Source of the DNA: Cupriavidus sp. AU9028
GTDB taxonomy: Bacteria > Pseudomonadota > Gammaproteobacteria > Burkholderiales > Burkholderiaceae
Direction of reading: 5' to 3'
Assembly (NCBI RefSeq): GCF_019795295.1
Contig: NZ_JAIMCG010000009.1
Coordinates: 62,001-126,000 of the forward strand
Length of the DNA stretch: 64,000 nucleotides
This document shows positions 57,901 to 64,000 of this stretch, piece by piece; position 1 is the first letter of the stretch, and each line of letters starts with the position of its first letter. The position numbers and the translations under genes are program-made. Under the pieces are notes generated by a model, which saw only the letters and a program-made list of their open reading frames with translations, searched no databases and was not told the origin of the DNA.

Positions 57901-58136
57901 TGGCGGCCATCATGGGCGCGCTGCCGATCGCGCTGGGCCTGGGTGCCGGTGCCGAACTGCGCCAGCCGCTGGGGCTGGCGGTGGTGGGCGGACTGCTGTT
58001 CTCGCAGGTGATCACGCTGTTCATCACGCCCGTGATCTATCTGGCGCTCGATCGCTTCTCGGGCAACGGGCCGCTGGAAATCGATGCGGACGGCAACCGC
58101 GTGCCGATTACCGCGGGCGGGCATGCGCACGGCTGA
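54942..58136 (+). CDS. RND multidrug efflux permease (MdtB/MdtC type)
   Basis: 1,064 residues. The N-terminus LSELCIRRPVMTVLLCIALVVTGIVLYPTIPIAALPSF is typical of HAE1 pumps. The proton-relay Asp-Asp pair is visible in LAVGLVVDDAIVMLENIVRHIEEG of segment 4, and LIGIVKKNAIMMIDFAL occurs in segment 10. Two large periplasmic loops and twelve membrane segments are present. SDRDIDAAAVDVQSAL and the pattern of loop 2 place it with MdtBC/MuxBC-like exporters, although only one pump gene is present here. It exports drugs or toxic compounds with proton influx. The stop overlaps the ChaN-like gene. Confidence 0.95.
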   Translation: MTLSELCIRRPVMTVLLCIALVVTGIVLYPTIPIAALPSFNSPVIQVTATLPGASPETMAASVATPLEKQFSTIPGVSVITSANTLGNSSITIEFNSDRDIDAAAVDVQSALFRAQRQLPTEMTVPPSYRKVNPADAAVILLAINSPAMSLAELNAYGDNLIAPTLSTLPGVAQVLIYGQKRFAVRVRARPDALAARGLTLDELASALNRANANTPVGTLDGPRQMLTIQANRQLANAEAFRDIIVASQPNGAVVRLSDVAEVEDSVETLKTGSWLNNERSIVLAVQRQPDANTVAVVDAIRAELPRLIQQMPSSVSVNVVNDRSRSVRESIHDVQFTLALTAALVIMVIFLFLRRAAATLIPTVSLPISLIGTVALMKAFGYSLDNVSLLAITLAVGLVVDDAIVMLENIVRHIEEGMAPLKAALVGSREMGFTIVSISVSLVAVFIPIFFMPGVIGLLFHEFAAVVSLAILVSALVSLTLIPMLCARYLSAENVPVDESQHAYGDAPAHAASRPAQKQSLGMRSTQWFENLFEFTLHRYARGLDWCLAHRGVVLGIAALTFVLTAVLFAVIPKGFFPEEDIGQIQVNAEGPQDISFEAMSERLRDAAERMRRNPAVKSVVVSIGGGPSPAINTGRMFIELQPHGERPKMPQVVESLRRDVAGVPGLNVYFRPVQNLQLGGRQSKSRYQYTLQSVKAADLQTAADRMIEKMRADPIFRDVTSDSQQAGLEAQLSIDRDKANSLGVQMQDVRTALYSAFGERQVSTIYTPLDSYYVILQAAEVDRLDETAFAKIYVRSNTGQLVPLSAFATTERRVGPIAVNHQGQLPAVTISFNLAPGAALGDASVKMEQFKRETALPQTIFTNWGGDAAVFQSSQATQVILLIAAIAVIYVLLGVLYESYIHPLTILAGLPSAAVGALLTLFLFRVELSLIAIIGVLMLIGIVKKNAIMMIDFALAAQREQGMVPARAIRQACLLRFRPIMMTTLAAIMGALPIALGLGAGAELRQPLGLAVVGGLLFSQVITLFITPVIYLALDRFSGNGPLEIDADGNRVPITAGGHAHG

Positions 58137-59058
58137 CAGCCGCTGCGACCGCACGGCGACGCCGGGCACAGGCGGCTCGCCACGCCTTGCACTTGCCCGC
58201 GCCGCTGTCGCGCTCGGCGCGCTCGGCGCGCTTGGTGCAATTGGTGCGCTGCTTGCCGGCTGTGCCGGCCCTGCCCCGCAGCGCGCCTCCCCGCTGCCGC
58301 TCGCCTCGCATCGCTACGTGCTGCTGGGCGAGCAGCACGACAACGCCGACGGCCACCAGTTGCGGCTGCAGGCGCTGCAGGAATCGGTACGGGCCGGCTG
58401 GCGTCCGGTCATCGCCATGGAACAGTTCGACCGTGAGCGGCAGGGCGAACTCGACCGCGCTCGCCGCGAGCGTCCCGGCGACGCCGATCATCTGATCGCC
58501 GCCGCGGGTGGCCCCGGCTGGGACTGGTCCTTGTATCGGCCGGTCATCGCGCTGGCCTTGCAGTACGACCTGCCGCTGGTAGCGGCCAACCTGTCGCGCG
58601 CCGACGCCAGGCGCGTGGTGCGCGAAGGCGTGGCCGCGGTATTTGCCGCGCCGCAGCGCGCGCAGCTGGGGCTCGATACGCCGTTGGCGGCCGAACTGGC
58701 GCAGGCGCAGCAGGCCGGCATCGCCGCCGCTCACAGTGCGCAGATGCCCGCTTCGCTGCTGCCCGGCATGGCGGCGGCGCAGGTCGCGCGCGATGCCGTG
58801 ATGGCGCATGTCATGGCGGCCTCGAGCGACGGCAGCCCGCCACCCCGGCCCGTGGTGCTGATCGCCGGCAACGGCCATGTACGCAAGGACATCGGCGTGC
58901 CCCGCTGGCTGCAAGAGCGGCAGGGCACGGCGGTTGCCGATGTGTTCGCCGTCGGTTATCTGCCAACCGAAGCCGGCGCTGGCGAGGACGGCGGTGACGC
59001 CGCGCCGGCGGCGGCCTTCGACCGGATCGTTGCCATCCCCGCCGTCCGCCCGCGCTGA
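58123..59058 (+). CDS. ChaN-like lipoprotein
   Basis: 311 residues from the ATG at 58123, which lies inside the last codons of the pump gene. A long hydrophobic signal sequence ends in the lipobox LLAGC. The ChaN-type domain shows YVLLGEQHDNADGHQLRLQALQ near residue 60, where the histidines could take part in haem or metal binding, AMEQFDRERQGELDRAR, and GNGHVRKDIGVPRWL near the C-terminus. ChaN of Campylobacter is an iron-regulated haem-binding lipoprotein. Here it is the third gene of an RND operon, an uncommon position. It converges on the oxidoreductase gene with 11 bases between. Confidence 0.85.
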   Translation: MRTADSRCDRTATPGTGGSPRLALARAAVALGALGALGAIGALLAGCAGPAPQRASPLPLASHRYVLLGEQHDNADGHQLRLQALQESVRAGWRPVIAMEQFDRERQGELDRARRERPGDADHLIAAAGGPGWDWSLYRPVIALALQYDLPLVAANLSRADARRVVREGVAAVFAAPQRAQLGLDTPLAAELAQAQQAGIAAAHSAQMPASLLPGMAAAQVARDAVMAHVMAASSDGSPPPRPVVLIAGNGHVRKDIGVPRWLQERQGTAVADVFAVGYLPTEAGAGEDGGDAAPAAAFDRIVAIPAVRPR

Positions 59059-59069
59059 AGGCGACCCGG

Positions 59070-60536
59070 TCAGACCGGGCCGAACAACTCCTCCGCCACG
59101 CTCGGATGCAGCCGCACCGTGGTTTCCAGATGCGACAGGCGCAACCCGAGCCGGATCGCCACCGCCATCGCCTGCACGATCTCCGGGGCGGCGTTATCTA
59201 GAATATGAATGCCGAGCACTCGTTGGCTGCGTGCGTTATAGATGATCTTGATTAGCGAGGGGATCGTGCTGCCGGCGAACCGGCTCTCCAGCGACACGAA
59301 GCGGCGCAGGCTGACGCCGATGCGCGCGGCGCTGCCCGCCGCTTGCACCGCCTGGGCTTCGGTCATGCCGACGCTGCCGACGGCCGGCTCGCTGAACACG
59401 GCAGTGGGGACGACATCGAAGTCGGGCCGCTCGCTGCTGCGGGCAAACAGCCGGTCGGCCAGCCAGCGCCCCTGCGCGATGGCCACCGGTGTCAGTTGCG
59501 GGCAGTCGATGACGTCGCCGATCGCATGCAGGCCCCGCACGCTGGTGCGGAACTGCCGGTCCACGCGCAGGTTGCCCGATTCGGCGCGGGCCACGTCGAG
59601 CGCGTCCAGTCCCAGCGTATCGAGCACCGGCTCGCGGCCGATGGCGGCCAGCACGGCCTGCACCCGCAGGCTGTGCACGTGCTGCGGGTCGGCGCCGTCG
59701 CGCTGCCGGTAGCAGACCTCGGTCGCGCCATTGGACTGGCTCAGCATGGTGACGTCGGTATTGAAATGCAGACGCACCCCCTTGGCGCGCAGGGCCTCGC
59801 CCAGCGCCGTGGCGATGGTTTCGTCGAAGTTCTCCAGCAGCCGCGGCCCGCGCACCAGCAGATCCACCTTGACCCCGTAGCGCGACAGGATCGAGGCCAT
59901 CTCCACGGCGATATAGCCGCCGCCGACCACGGCCAGCGAGGCCGGCACGCCGGTCCAGCCGAACACGTCGTCGGAGGTCGCGGCCAGTTCGCCGCCGGGG
60001 ACCGGCAGCGCCGTGGGCCGCGAGCCGGTGGCGATCAGGGTGCGCCACGCCTGCAGGGTTTCGTTGCCAACCTGCACGAAACCCGGCGACACCACGCTCG
60101 CCTCGCCATGCAGCAGCTGCACGCCCGCTTCCTGCAGCCGCTGCTTGTAGCTGGCATGCAGCCGGGCCATCTCGGCGGTGACGCGGGTAATCGCATCGTT
60201 CCAGTCCTCGCGTCCGCCGGTATGGGCCAGGCACCCGCTCAGGATGGAGGCCAGGCTGGCGCCATAGCTGAGCATCTTCTTCGGAATGCAGCCACGGTTC
60301 ACGCAGGTGCCGCCGATGCGATCGCGCTCGACCAGGATCACGCTGGCGCCATGGGAAGCCGCCCGCATCGCCGCGGCGACACCGGCAGAACCGCCGCCAA
60401 TCACGACGAAGTCCGCCTGGCGATAGGGGCCGGCCTTGGCGGGCTTGCCCCGGGGTACATGCTCCATCCTCGGCTCGGCGGATACCTTGTAGGCGCTCTG
60501 GCGTTCGTGTCCGGTGTCACCCTGGCGTCTGCTCAT
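59070..60536 (-). CDS. Glutathione-reductase-like pyridine nucleotide-disulfide oxidoreductase
   Basis: 488 residues from the ATG at 60536, preceded by AGGAGG. The FAD motif VIGGGSAGVAAAMRAA is at about residues 45-60, the redox disulfide is Cys78 and Cys83 in GGTCVNRGCIPKK, the NAD(P)-binding motif is VVGGGYIAVEMASIL, and the C-terminal catalytic histidine is in RLHPSVAEELF. The RGCIPKK disulfide surrounding matches glutathione reductases better than dihydrolipoamide dehydrogenases or mercuric reductases. It would keep glutathione reduced in the cytoplasm. It is the last gene on this strand of a loosely spaced group (patatin and thioesterase upstream). Confidence 0.88.
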   Translation of the reverse strand: MSRRQGDTGHERQSAYKVSAEPRMEHVPRGKPAKAGPYRQADFVVIGGGSAGVAAAMRAASHGASVILVERDRIGGTCVNRGCIPKKMLSYGASLASILSGCLAHTGGREDWNDAITRVTAEMARLHASYKQRLQEAGVQLLHGEASVVSPGFVQVGNETLQAWRTLIATGSRPTALPVPGGELAATSDDVFGWTGVPASLAVVGGGYIAVEMASILSRYGVKVDLLVRGPRLLENFDETIATALGEALRAKGVRLHFNTDVTMLSQSNGATEVCYRQRDGADPQHVHSLRVQAVLAAIGREPVLDTLGLDALDVARAESGNLRVDRQFRTSVRGLHAIGDVIDCPQLTPVAIAQGRWLADRLFARSSERPDFDVVPTAVFSEPAVGSVGMTEAQAVQAAGSAARIGVSLRRFVSLESRFAGSTIPSLIKIIYNARSQRVLGIHILDNAAPEIVQAMAVAIRLGLRLSHLETTVRLHPSVAEELFGPV

Positions 60537-60623
60537 CTTGCCTCCTGTCGCGGCTTGCCGGCCGCATGTCGATTGGACGTTGCGATGCAAAGGATCCGGG
60601 GCGGCACCGTGCGTGCGGCCCGG

Positions 60624-61556
60624 CTATGAGATGGCCTCCAGCCCGGCGACGGTGCCTTCGGCCCATTGGCGCAGGAACGATTCGCCGTCGCGCCGCCCCA
60701 GGTCGTATGCAAGCGCCATGCCTTGCGGGCGGGTGTAGTCCCAGCTGGAGATGGGCACGCGCTGCGATGGCTGCAGGTAGAGGCGCCGCTGGCCGTCGAT
60801 CTCCATCGAGAAGCAGCGCGGCCGCGGGTACAGGCGGGTCATCAGCACCAGCACGTCGCCGGGGCCGCGGTCCAGCGCATCGACCGGGACGTTGTCGACC
60901 AGCCCGCCGTCAAGCACGGCACGGCCATCGCGCCGCAGTACCGGCGTAAAGGGCGGCGTGCAGGAGGACTGCAGCAGCAGGTCGGCCAGTGCCTCGGGCG
61001 TGGGACAGTCCTGCGCGCGCACGAACTCGGGATGAAAACCCAGCGTCCTGCCCAGGCGCGGATGCAGCGTCTTGAGCAGATGCTTGTCGATGTTATAGGC
61101 GACCAGGCCCGCCAGCACCGCCAGGCGTGGCCCACACCAGCGCGGAATATGCGCGACGCCGATGCGGATTTCCGGCGCGGCGCGCAGCCGTTCCATGCGG
61201 CCGTCCGACAGGATCGACAGCAGCGCCGCGCGGTAGATGCCGTAATGCGGGAACACGCGCTGGTTGCCCAGCAGGTTGCGCCAGTACGCATTGCGCTTGT
61301 TGCCGGACAGCACTTGCTCGTAGTAGGCCATTACCTCCCGCGAGGCGTGGGTGTAGAGCATGCAGGCCGTGGCGGCACCGGCCGAGATGCCGGCGATCAC
61401 GCGCGGGCGCAGCTGCAGCTCGGGCGCGACGGTGTCCCACCATCCGGCCTGCCACCAGCAGCGATTGCCGCCGCCGGCAAAGACGACCTGGTCGAAGGGA
61501 CCCGATACCGGGTGCGCTGCCGTGCCGGTTTGCCCGGTTGCGGAAGCGGCTGGCAT
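60624..61556 (-). CDS. Patatin-like phospholipase
   Basis: 310 residues. The patatin signs are the glycine-rich oxyanion motif FAGGGNRCWWQAGWW, the nucleophile Ser58 in GISAGAAT (GxSxG), and the catalytic aspartate in AVLDGGLVDNVP. The glycine-rich motif is the GGGNR form, not the more common GGGARG. No signal peptide. It likely hydrolyses acyl esters of lipids in the cytoplasm. It begins seven bases after the thioesterase stop, so the two genes are co-transcribed, which hints at a joint role in acyl turnover. Confidence 0.9.
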   Translation of the reverse strand: MPAASATGQTGTAAHPVSGPFDQVVFAGGGNRCWWQAGWWDTVAPELQLRPRVIAGISAGAATACMLYTHASREVMAYYEQVLSGNKRNAYWRNLLGNQRVFPHYGIYRAALLSILSDGRMERLRAAPEIRIGVAHIPRWCGPRLAVLAGLVAYNIDKHLLKTLHPRLGRTLGFHPEFVRAQDCPTPEALADLLLQSSCTPPFTPVLRRDGRAVLDGGLVDNVPVDALDRGPGDVLVLMTRLYPRPRCFSMEIDGQRRLYLQPSQRVPISSWDYTRPQGMALAYDLGRRDGESFLRQWAEGTVAGLEAIS

Positions 61557-61563
61557 GGGCGCT

Positions 61564-61980
61564 TCAGAGCAGCGCATAGGTGGTGGTGGCCTGCACCGCC
61601 AGCTTGCCGTCATGCCCGCGTAGTTCGATGGCGCCGAACACCACCGTCTTGCCCATGCGCAGCACCGAGGCGCGCACCAGCATGTCGCCCTCGATCACCG
61701 GGCGCATGAAGTTGGTGGTCAGGCTCACGGTGGTCATCGGCTTGAAGCCGCCAAGCTGGCTGGCGATGGCCACGATCATCGCGGTGTCCGCCGCGGACAT
61801 CAGTACCTGTCCGCAGACGACGCCGCCCGCGTGGCGCAGCGAGGGATCGAAGGGCAGCAGCAGCGTCACGCCATCGGCTTCGACCCGGTGCGCGCGCAGC
61901 CGCAGCTGGCGCACCCACGGCGCGAGAACTTCGTCGAGGATGGCATCGGCGTCGGCAAGGGAAAGGGTCGGCTCGGGCAT
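61564..61980 (-). CDS. PaaI-family hotdog thioesterase
   Basis: 138 residues forming one hotdog fold: LRHAGGVVCGQVLMSAADTAMIVAI corresponds to the active-site loop and long helix, followed by MTTVSLTTNFMRPVIEGDMLVRASVLRMGKTVVFGAIEL, the core strands. It probably hydrolyses an acyl-CoA. The usual catalytic Asn/Asp around HGG-type motif appears as HAGG. It lies 43 bases after the AbrB-family gene and seven bases before the patatin gene. Confidence 0.9.
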   Translation of the reverse strand: MPEPTLSLADADAILDEVLAPWVRQLRLRAHRVEADGVTLLLPFDPSLRHAGGVVCGQVLMSAADTAMIVAIASQLGGFKPMTTVSLTTNFMRPVIEGDMLVRASVLRMGKTVVFGAIELRGHDGKLAVQATTTYALL

Positions 61981-62023
61981 CGGTGTCCTGTCGAACGTGG
62001 CGGCCGCCCGGCCCCGTCACCCC

Positions 62024-63082
62024 TTACTCGGTCTCCTCCGGAGCGGCTCGATATTTGAGCCAATGATACAGGGGGCCGGTGCACAGCACCACGAAGGCCA
62101 TCCGGATCACGTGGAAGGCGGTAACCAGCGGCACGCCCAGCTCCAGCACCTTGGCGGTGATGCACATCTCGGCGATGCCGCCCGGCGTGGTGCCCAGGAT
62201 CATCGTCGCCGGATGCTCGCCGGACAGCGCGGCCAGGCTCCAGCCGAACAGCGCGGACACCAGCAGCGCCACCAGCGTGTAGAGCGCGATGCCGGACAGG
62301 AAGCGCGGCGCGGTATGCAGGAATTCGCGCGAGAACCGCACGCCCAGCGACACGCCGATCAGCAGTTGGCCGGCATGGCTCATCGAGACGGGAATCGCGG
62401 AGAGCTCGATGCCCGAAGCGGTCAGCAGCGCGGCAGCGATCAGCGTGCCGATCACGAAGGGGTTGGGCAGATTGAACCGCCGCATCGCCAGCGCGGCGGC
62501 CACCGTGATGGCGATCAGCAGGGCAAGGCCGGGCAGGTCCACCGTGCGGGGCCCGGGAATATAGGGGTCGAGTCCGTGAATGCCGTTGTACTGGTACAGC
62601 GCCGGCACCAGGACTACCACCAGCAGCACGCGCAACGAATGCGCGGCGGCGACCTGGTCGATGCGCGCGCCATTGCGCTCGGCCAGGTTGGCCATCTCCG
62701 ACGCACCGCCGATGGCGGTCGAGAAGAACGCGGTCTTGAAGGCGACCCCGGTGGTCTTGCGCACCAGCAGCGCGCCGGCGGCGCCCAGAGCCACCGCGAA
62801 CAGCGAACTGCCGATGATATAGGGCAGGAAGTCGACCAGCTTGGCGACCACCGTCGGCGTGAAATACAGCCCCAGCGAGGTGCCGATGGCCCACTGCCCG
62901 GCATTGCGCGCCTGCGCAGGGGCGCGCAGGTCGGCGCCCGCCATCCGCATCGAAGCGACCGACAGCAGCGGACCGATCATCCAGGGCAAGGGGGTGCGAA
63001 GCCATTCGCACAGCAAGGCGGCGGCAAGGGCGAGCAGCAGCGTCTGCGCGATCGGACGCCAGCGGGAGAGAAAGGATGACAT
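62024..63082 (-). CDS. AbrB family membrane protein
   Basis: 352 residues with roughly ten to eleven membrane segments arranged as an internal duplication: LRTPLPWMIGPLLSVASMRM / AGQWAIGTSLGLYFTP in the first half and LPNPFVIGTLIAAALLTASGI / AGQLLIGVSLGVRFSREFL in the second, the pattern of the AbrB/YjbE-type family sometimes mislabelled ammonia monooxygenase. The conserved GTTPGGIAEMCITAKVL and STAIGGASEMANLAERNGAR segments are the family signature. It is probably a transporter or regulator of envelope stress; the substrate is unknown. Terminator-like hairpin upstream separates it from tctA. Confidence 0.9.
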   Translation of the reverse strand: MSSFLSRWRPIAQTLLLALAAALLCEWLRTPLPWMIGPLLSVASMRMAGADLRAPAQARNAGQWAIGTSLGLYFTPTVVAKLVDFLPYIIGSSLFAVALGAAGALLVRKTTGVAFKTAFFSTAIGGASEMANLAERNGARIDQVAAAHSLRVLLVVVLVPALYQYNGIHGLDPYIPGPRTVDLPGLALLIAITVAAALAMRRFNLPNPFVIGTLIAAALLTASGIELSAIPVSMSHAGQLLIGVSLGVRFSREFLHTAPRFLSGIALYTLVALLVSALFGWSLAALSGEHPATMILGTTPGGIAEMCITAKVLELGVPLVTAFHVIRMAFVVLCTGPLYHWLKYRAAPEETE

Positions 63083-63126
63083 GGAAGGGCTGGCTGGCGC
63101 GCTGCGCCGCCGCTTTCTTGTATGAC

Positions 63127-63156
63127 GGCCCTGCGCCCCCGAGAGGGCGCAGGGCC
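63127..63156 (-). terminator. Terminator of the tctA transcription unit
   Basis: Perfect 12-base stem GGCCCTGCGCCC / GGGCGCAGGGCC (63127-63138, 63145-63156) with a six-base loop, 73 bases after the tctA stop. Confidence 0.75.
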
Positions 63157-63229
63157 GGGCCCGGGTCCGAGGCGACCCGAGGTCGGCTGGCGGCGCGGTC
63201 GGCGCCGCCAGCCTGCATTGTGCCGCGAA

Positions 63230-64000
63230 CTAGCGGGCGCCGTCAGCCATCTCGCGCGTCGCCGAGCGGCGCGCCAGCCAGCCCAGCAGTCGGGGCACCA
63301 CCACCACGGCCACCGTCAGTGCGAGGATCGAAGCCGAGATGGGATGGCGCACGAACTGGCTCCAGTCGCCCTGGCTGATCGACAGCGCATTGCGCAGCTG
63401 CTTCTCCGCCAGCGGACCGAGGATCATGCCGACGATCACCGGCGCGGTGGGAAAATCGAAGCGCCGCATCGCCATGCCCAGCAGGCCGATCGCAAAGAGC
63501 AGCAGCAGGTCGAAGGCGGACTGGCGGATGCCATAGGCGCCCAGGCTGGCGAAGATCAGGATGCCGCCGTAGAGCAGCGGCGTGGGAATCCGCAGCATCC
63601 GCACCCACAGGCCGATCGCCGGCAGGTTCAGCACCAGCAGCATCACGTTGCCGATATAGAGCGAGGCAAGCAGGCCCCACACCAGATCGCCGGAAGTCTG
63701 GAACAGCATCGGTCCGGGCTGCAGGTTGTAGTTCTGGAACGCGGCCAGCAGGATGGCGGTGGTGCTCGAGGTCGGAATGCCCAGCGTCAGCAGCGGCGCC
63801 AGCGCGGCGGTCACGGTGGCGTTGTTGGCGGCCTCCGGTCCGGCCACGCCCTCGATCGCGCCGCTCTTGCCGAACTCCTCCGGATGCGCCGACAGCTTCT
63901 TCTCGCTGGCATACGACAGGAAGGTCGGAATCTCGGCGCCGCCCGCGGGGATCAGGCCGAACGGAAAGCCGATCGCCGTGCCGCGCAGCCAGGCCGGGAT
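63230..64000 (-). CDS. Tripartite tricarboxylate transporter permease TctA (C-terminal part)
   Basis: 257 codons are visible; the gene continues beyond the window. The sequence contains the TctA signature [71 protein letters not shown], and the family C-terminal membrane segments. TctA is the large membrane subunit of citrate-type transporters, used with a small TctB and a Bug-family binding protein. [11 protein letters not shown] has changes from the commoner PFGLLPGGG. The upstream partner genes would be to the right of the window. Confidence 0.93.
   Translation of the reverse strand: MPAWLRGTAIGFPFGLIPAGGAEIPTFLSYASEKKLSAHPEEFGKSGAIEGVAGPEAANNATVTAALAPLLTLGIPTSSTTAILLAAFQNYNLQPGPMLFQTSGDLVWGLLASLYIGNVMLLVLNLPAIGLWVRMLRIPTPLLYGGILIFASLGAYGIRQSAFDLLLLFAIGLLGMAMRRFDFPTAPVIVGMILGPLAEKQLRNALSISQGDWSQFVRHPISASILALTVAVVVVPRLLGWLARRSATREMADGAR

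Noticed and set aside
54744-58169. 1,141-codon open frame antisense to the RND pump
   Set aside because: His/Arg/Gln-rich shadow of the pump gene with no domain signature.

Overview
The window reads as a stretch of the main chromosome of a high-GC betaproteobacterium of the Burkholderiaceae, most likely Cupriavidus or a close Ralstonia relative. The evidence is the dense third-position G/C coding, the block rsmB-DUF4390-ntrY-ntrX and fmt-def/dprA, a GTP-type PEP carboxykinase, phhAB, a TctA-type tripartite tricarboxylate transporter, and a copper cluster laid out like the cupCAR genes of Cupriavidus metallidurans. The species is not decided here.

Layout. 1-457: scar of two mobile-element gene fragments (AbiEii-like, KfrB-like). 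466-3085: GMC oxidoreductase and lysophospholipase-type hydrolase. 3168-6603: copper efflux unit (CueR-like regulator, P-type ATPase, small chaperone) with two divergent 19-bp-spacer MerR-type promoters. 6727-9450: OmpW, ornithine cyclodeaminase family protein, YhhN protein. 9643-11757: Lrp regulator divergent from phenylalanine hydroxylase and pterin dehydratase. 11958-14341: TctDE/QseBC-like two-component pair. 14367-15050: SET-domain methyltransferase with a histone-H1-like tail. 15051-16960: two long non-coding stretches around an HU gene, carrying DnaA boxes, a CTA/TAG trio tract beside an AT-rich segment, and a dense cluster of GTATAC palindromes; this looks like a replication-origin-type or DnaA-binding locus.

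16961-26129: DUF2272 lipoprotein, DNA polymerase IV, RarD, an orphan TRAP binding protein, a large porin, and a BNR-propeller / MoaD-like / DUF2243 group. 26397-37319: tRNA-Phe, ntrXY, DUF4390, rsmB, htpX, fmt, def, dprA, a housekeeping block. 37432-42836: thioredoxin-like protein, topoisomerase III with a basic tail, LysR regulator, a secreted tandem-repeat protein and a glycine-zipper protein. 43020-47867: CstA-family transporter with its small YbdD partner, divergent from a cache-type histidine kinase and LuxR-type regulator that probably control it.

47943-48191 is a ParE toxin remnant. 48269-53362: pckG, D-2-hydroxyacid dehydrogenase, MFS transporter. 53696-59058: RND adaptor and pump followed by a ChaN-like lipoprotein. 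59070-64000: glutathione-reductase-like enzyme, patatin, hotdog thioesterase, AbrB-family membrane protein and the C-terminal part of TctA, which runs off the window. Most genes are ordinary core or shell genes. The features I find most worth checking are the origin-like locus at 15.3-16.8 kb, the MoaD/BNR/DUF2243 group, the paired H1-like tails, and the secreted repeat protein.
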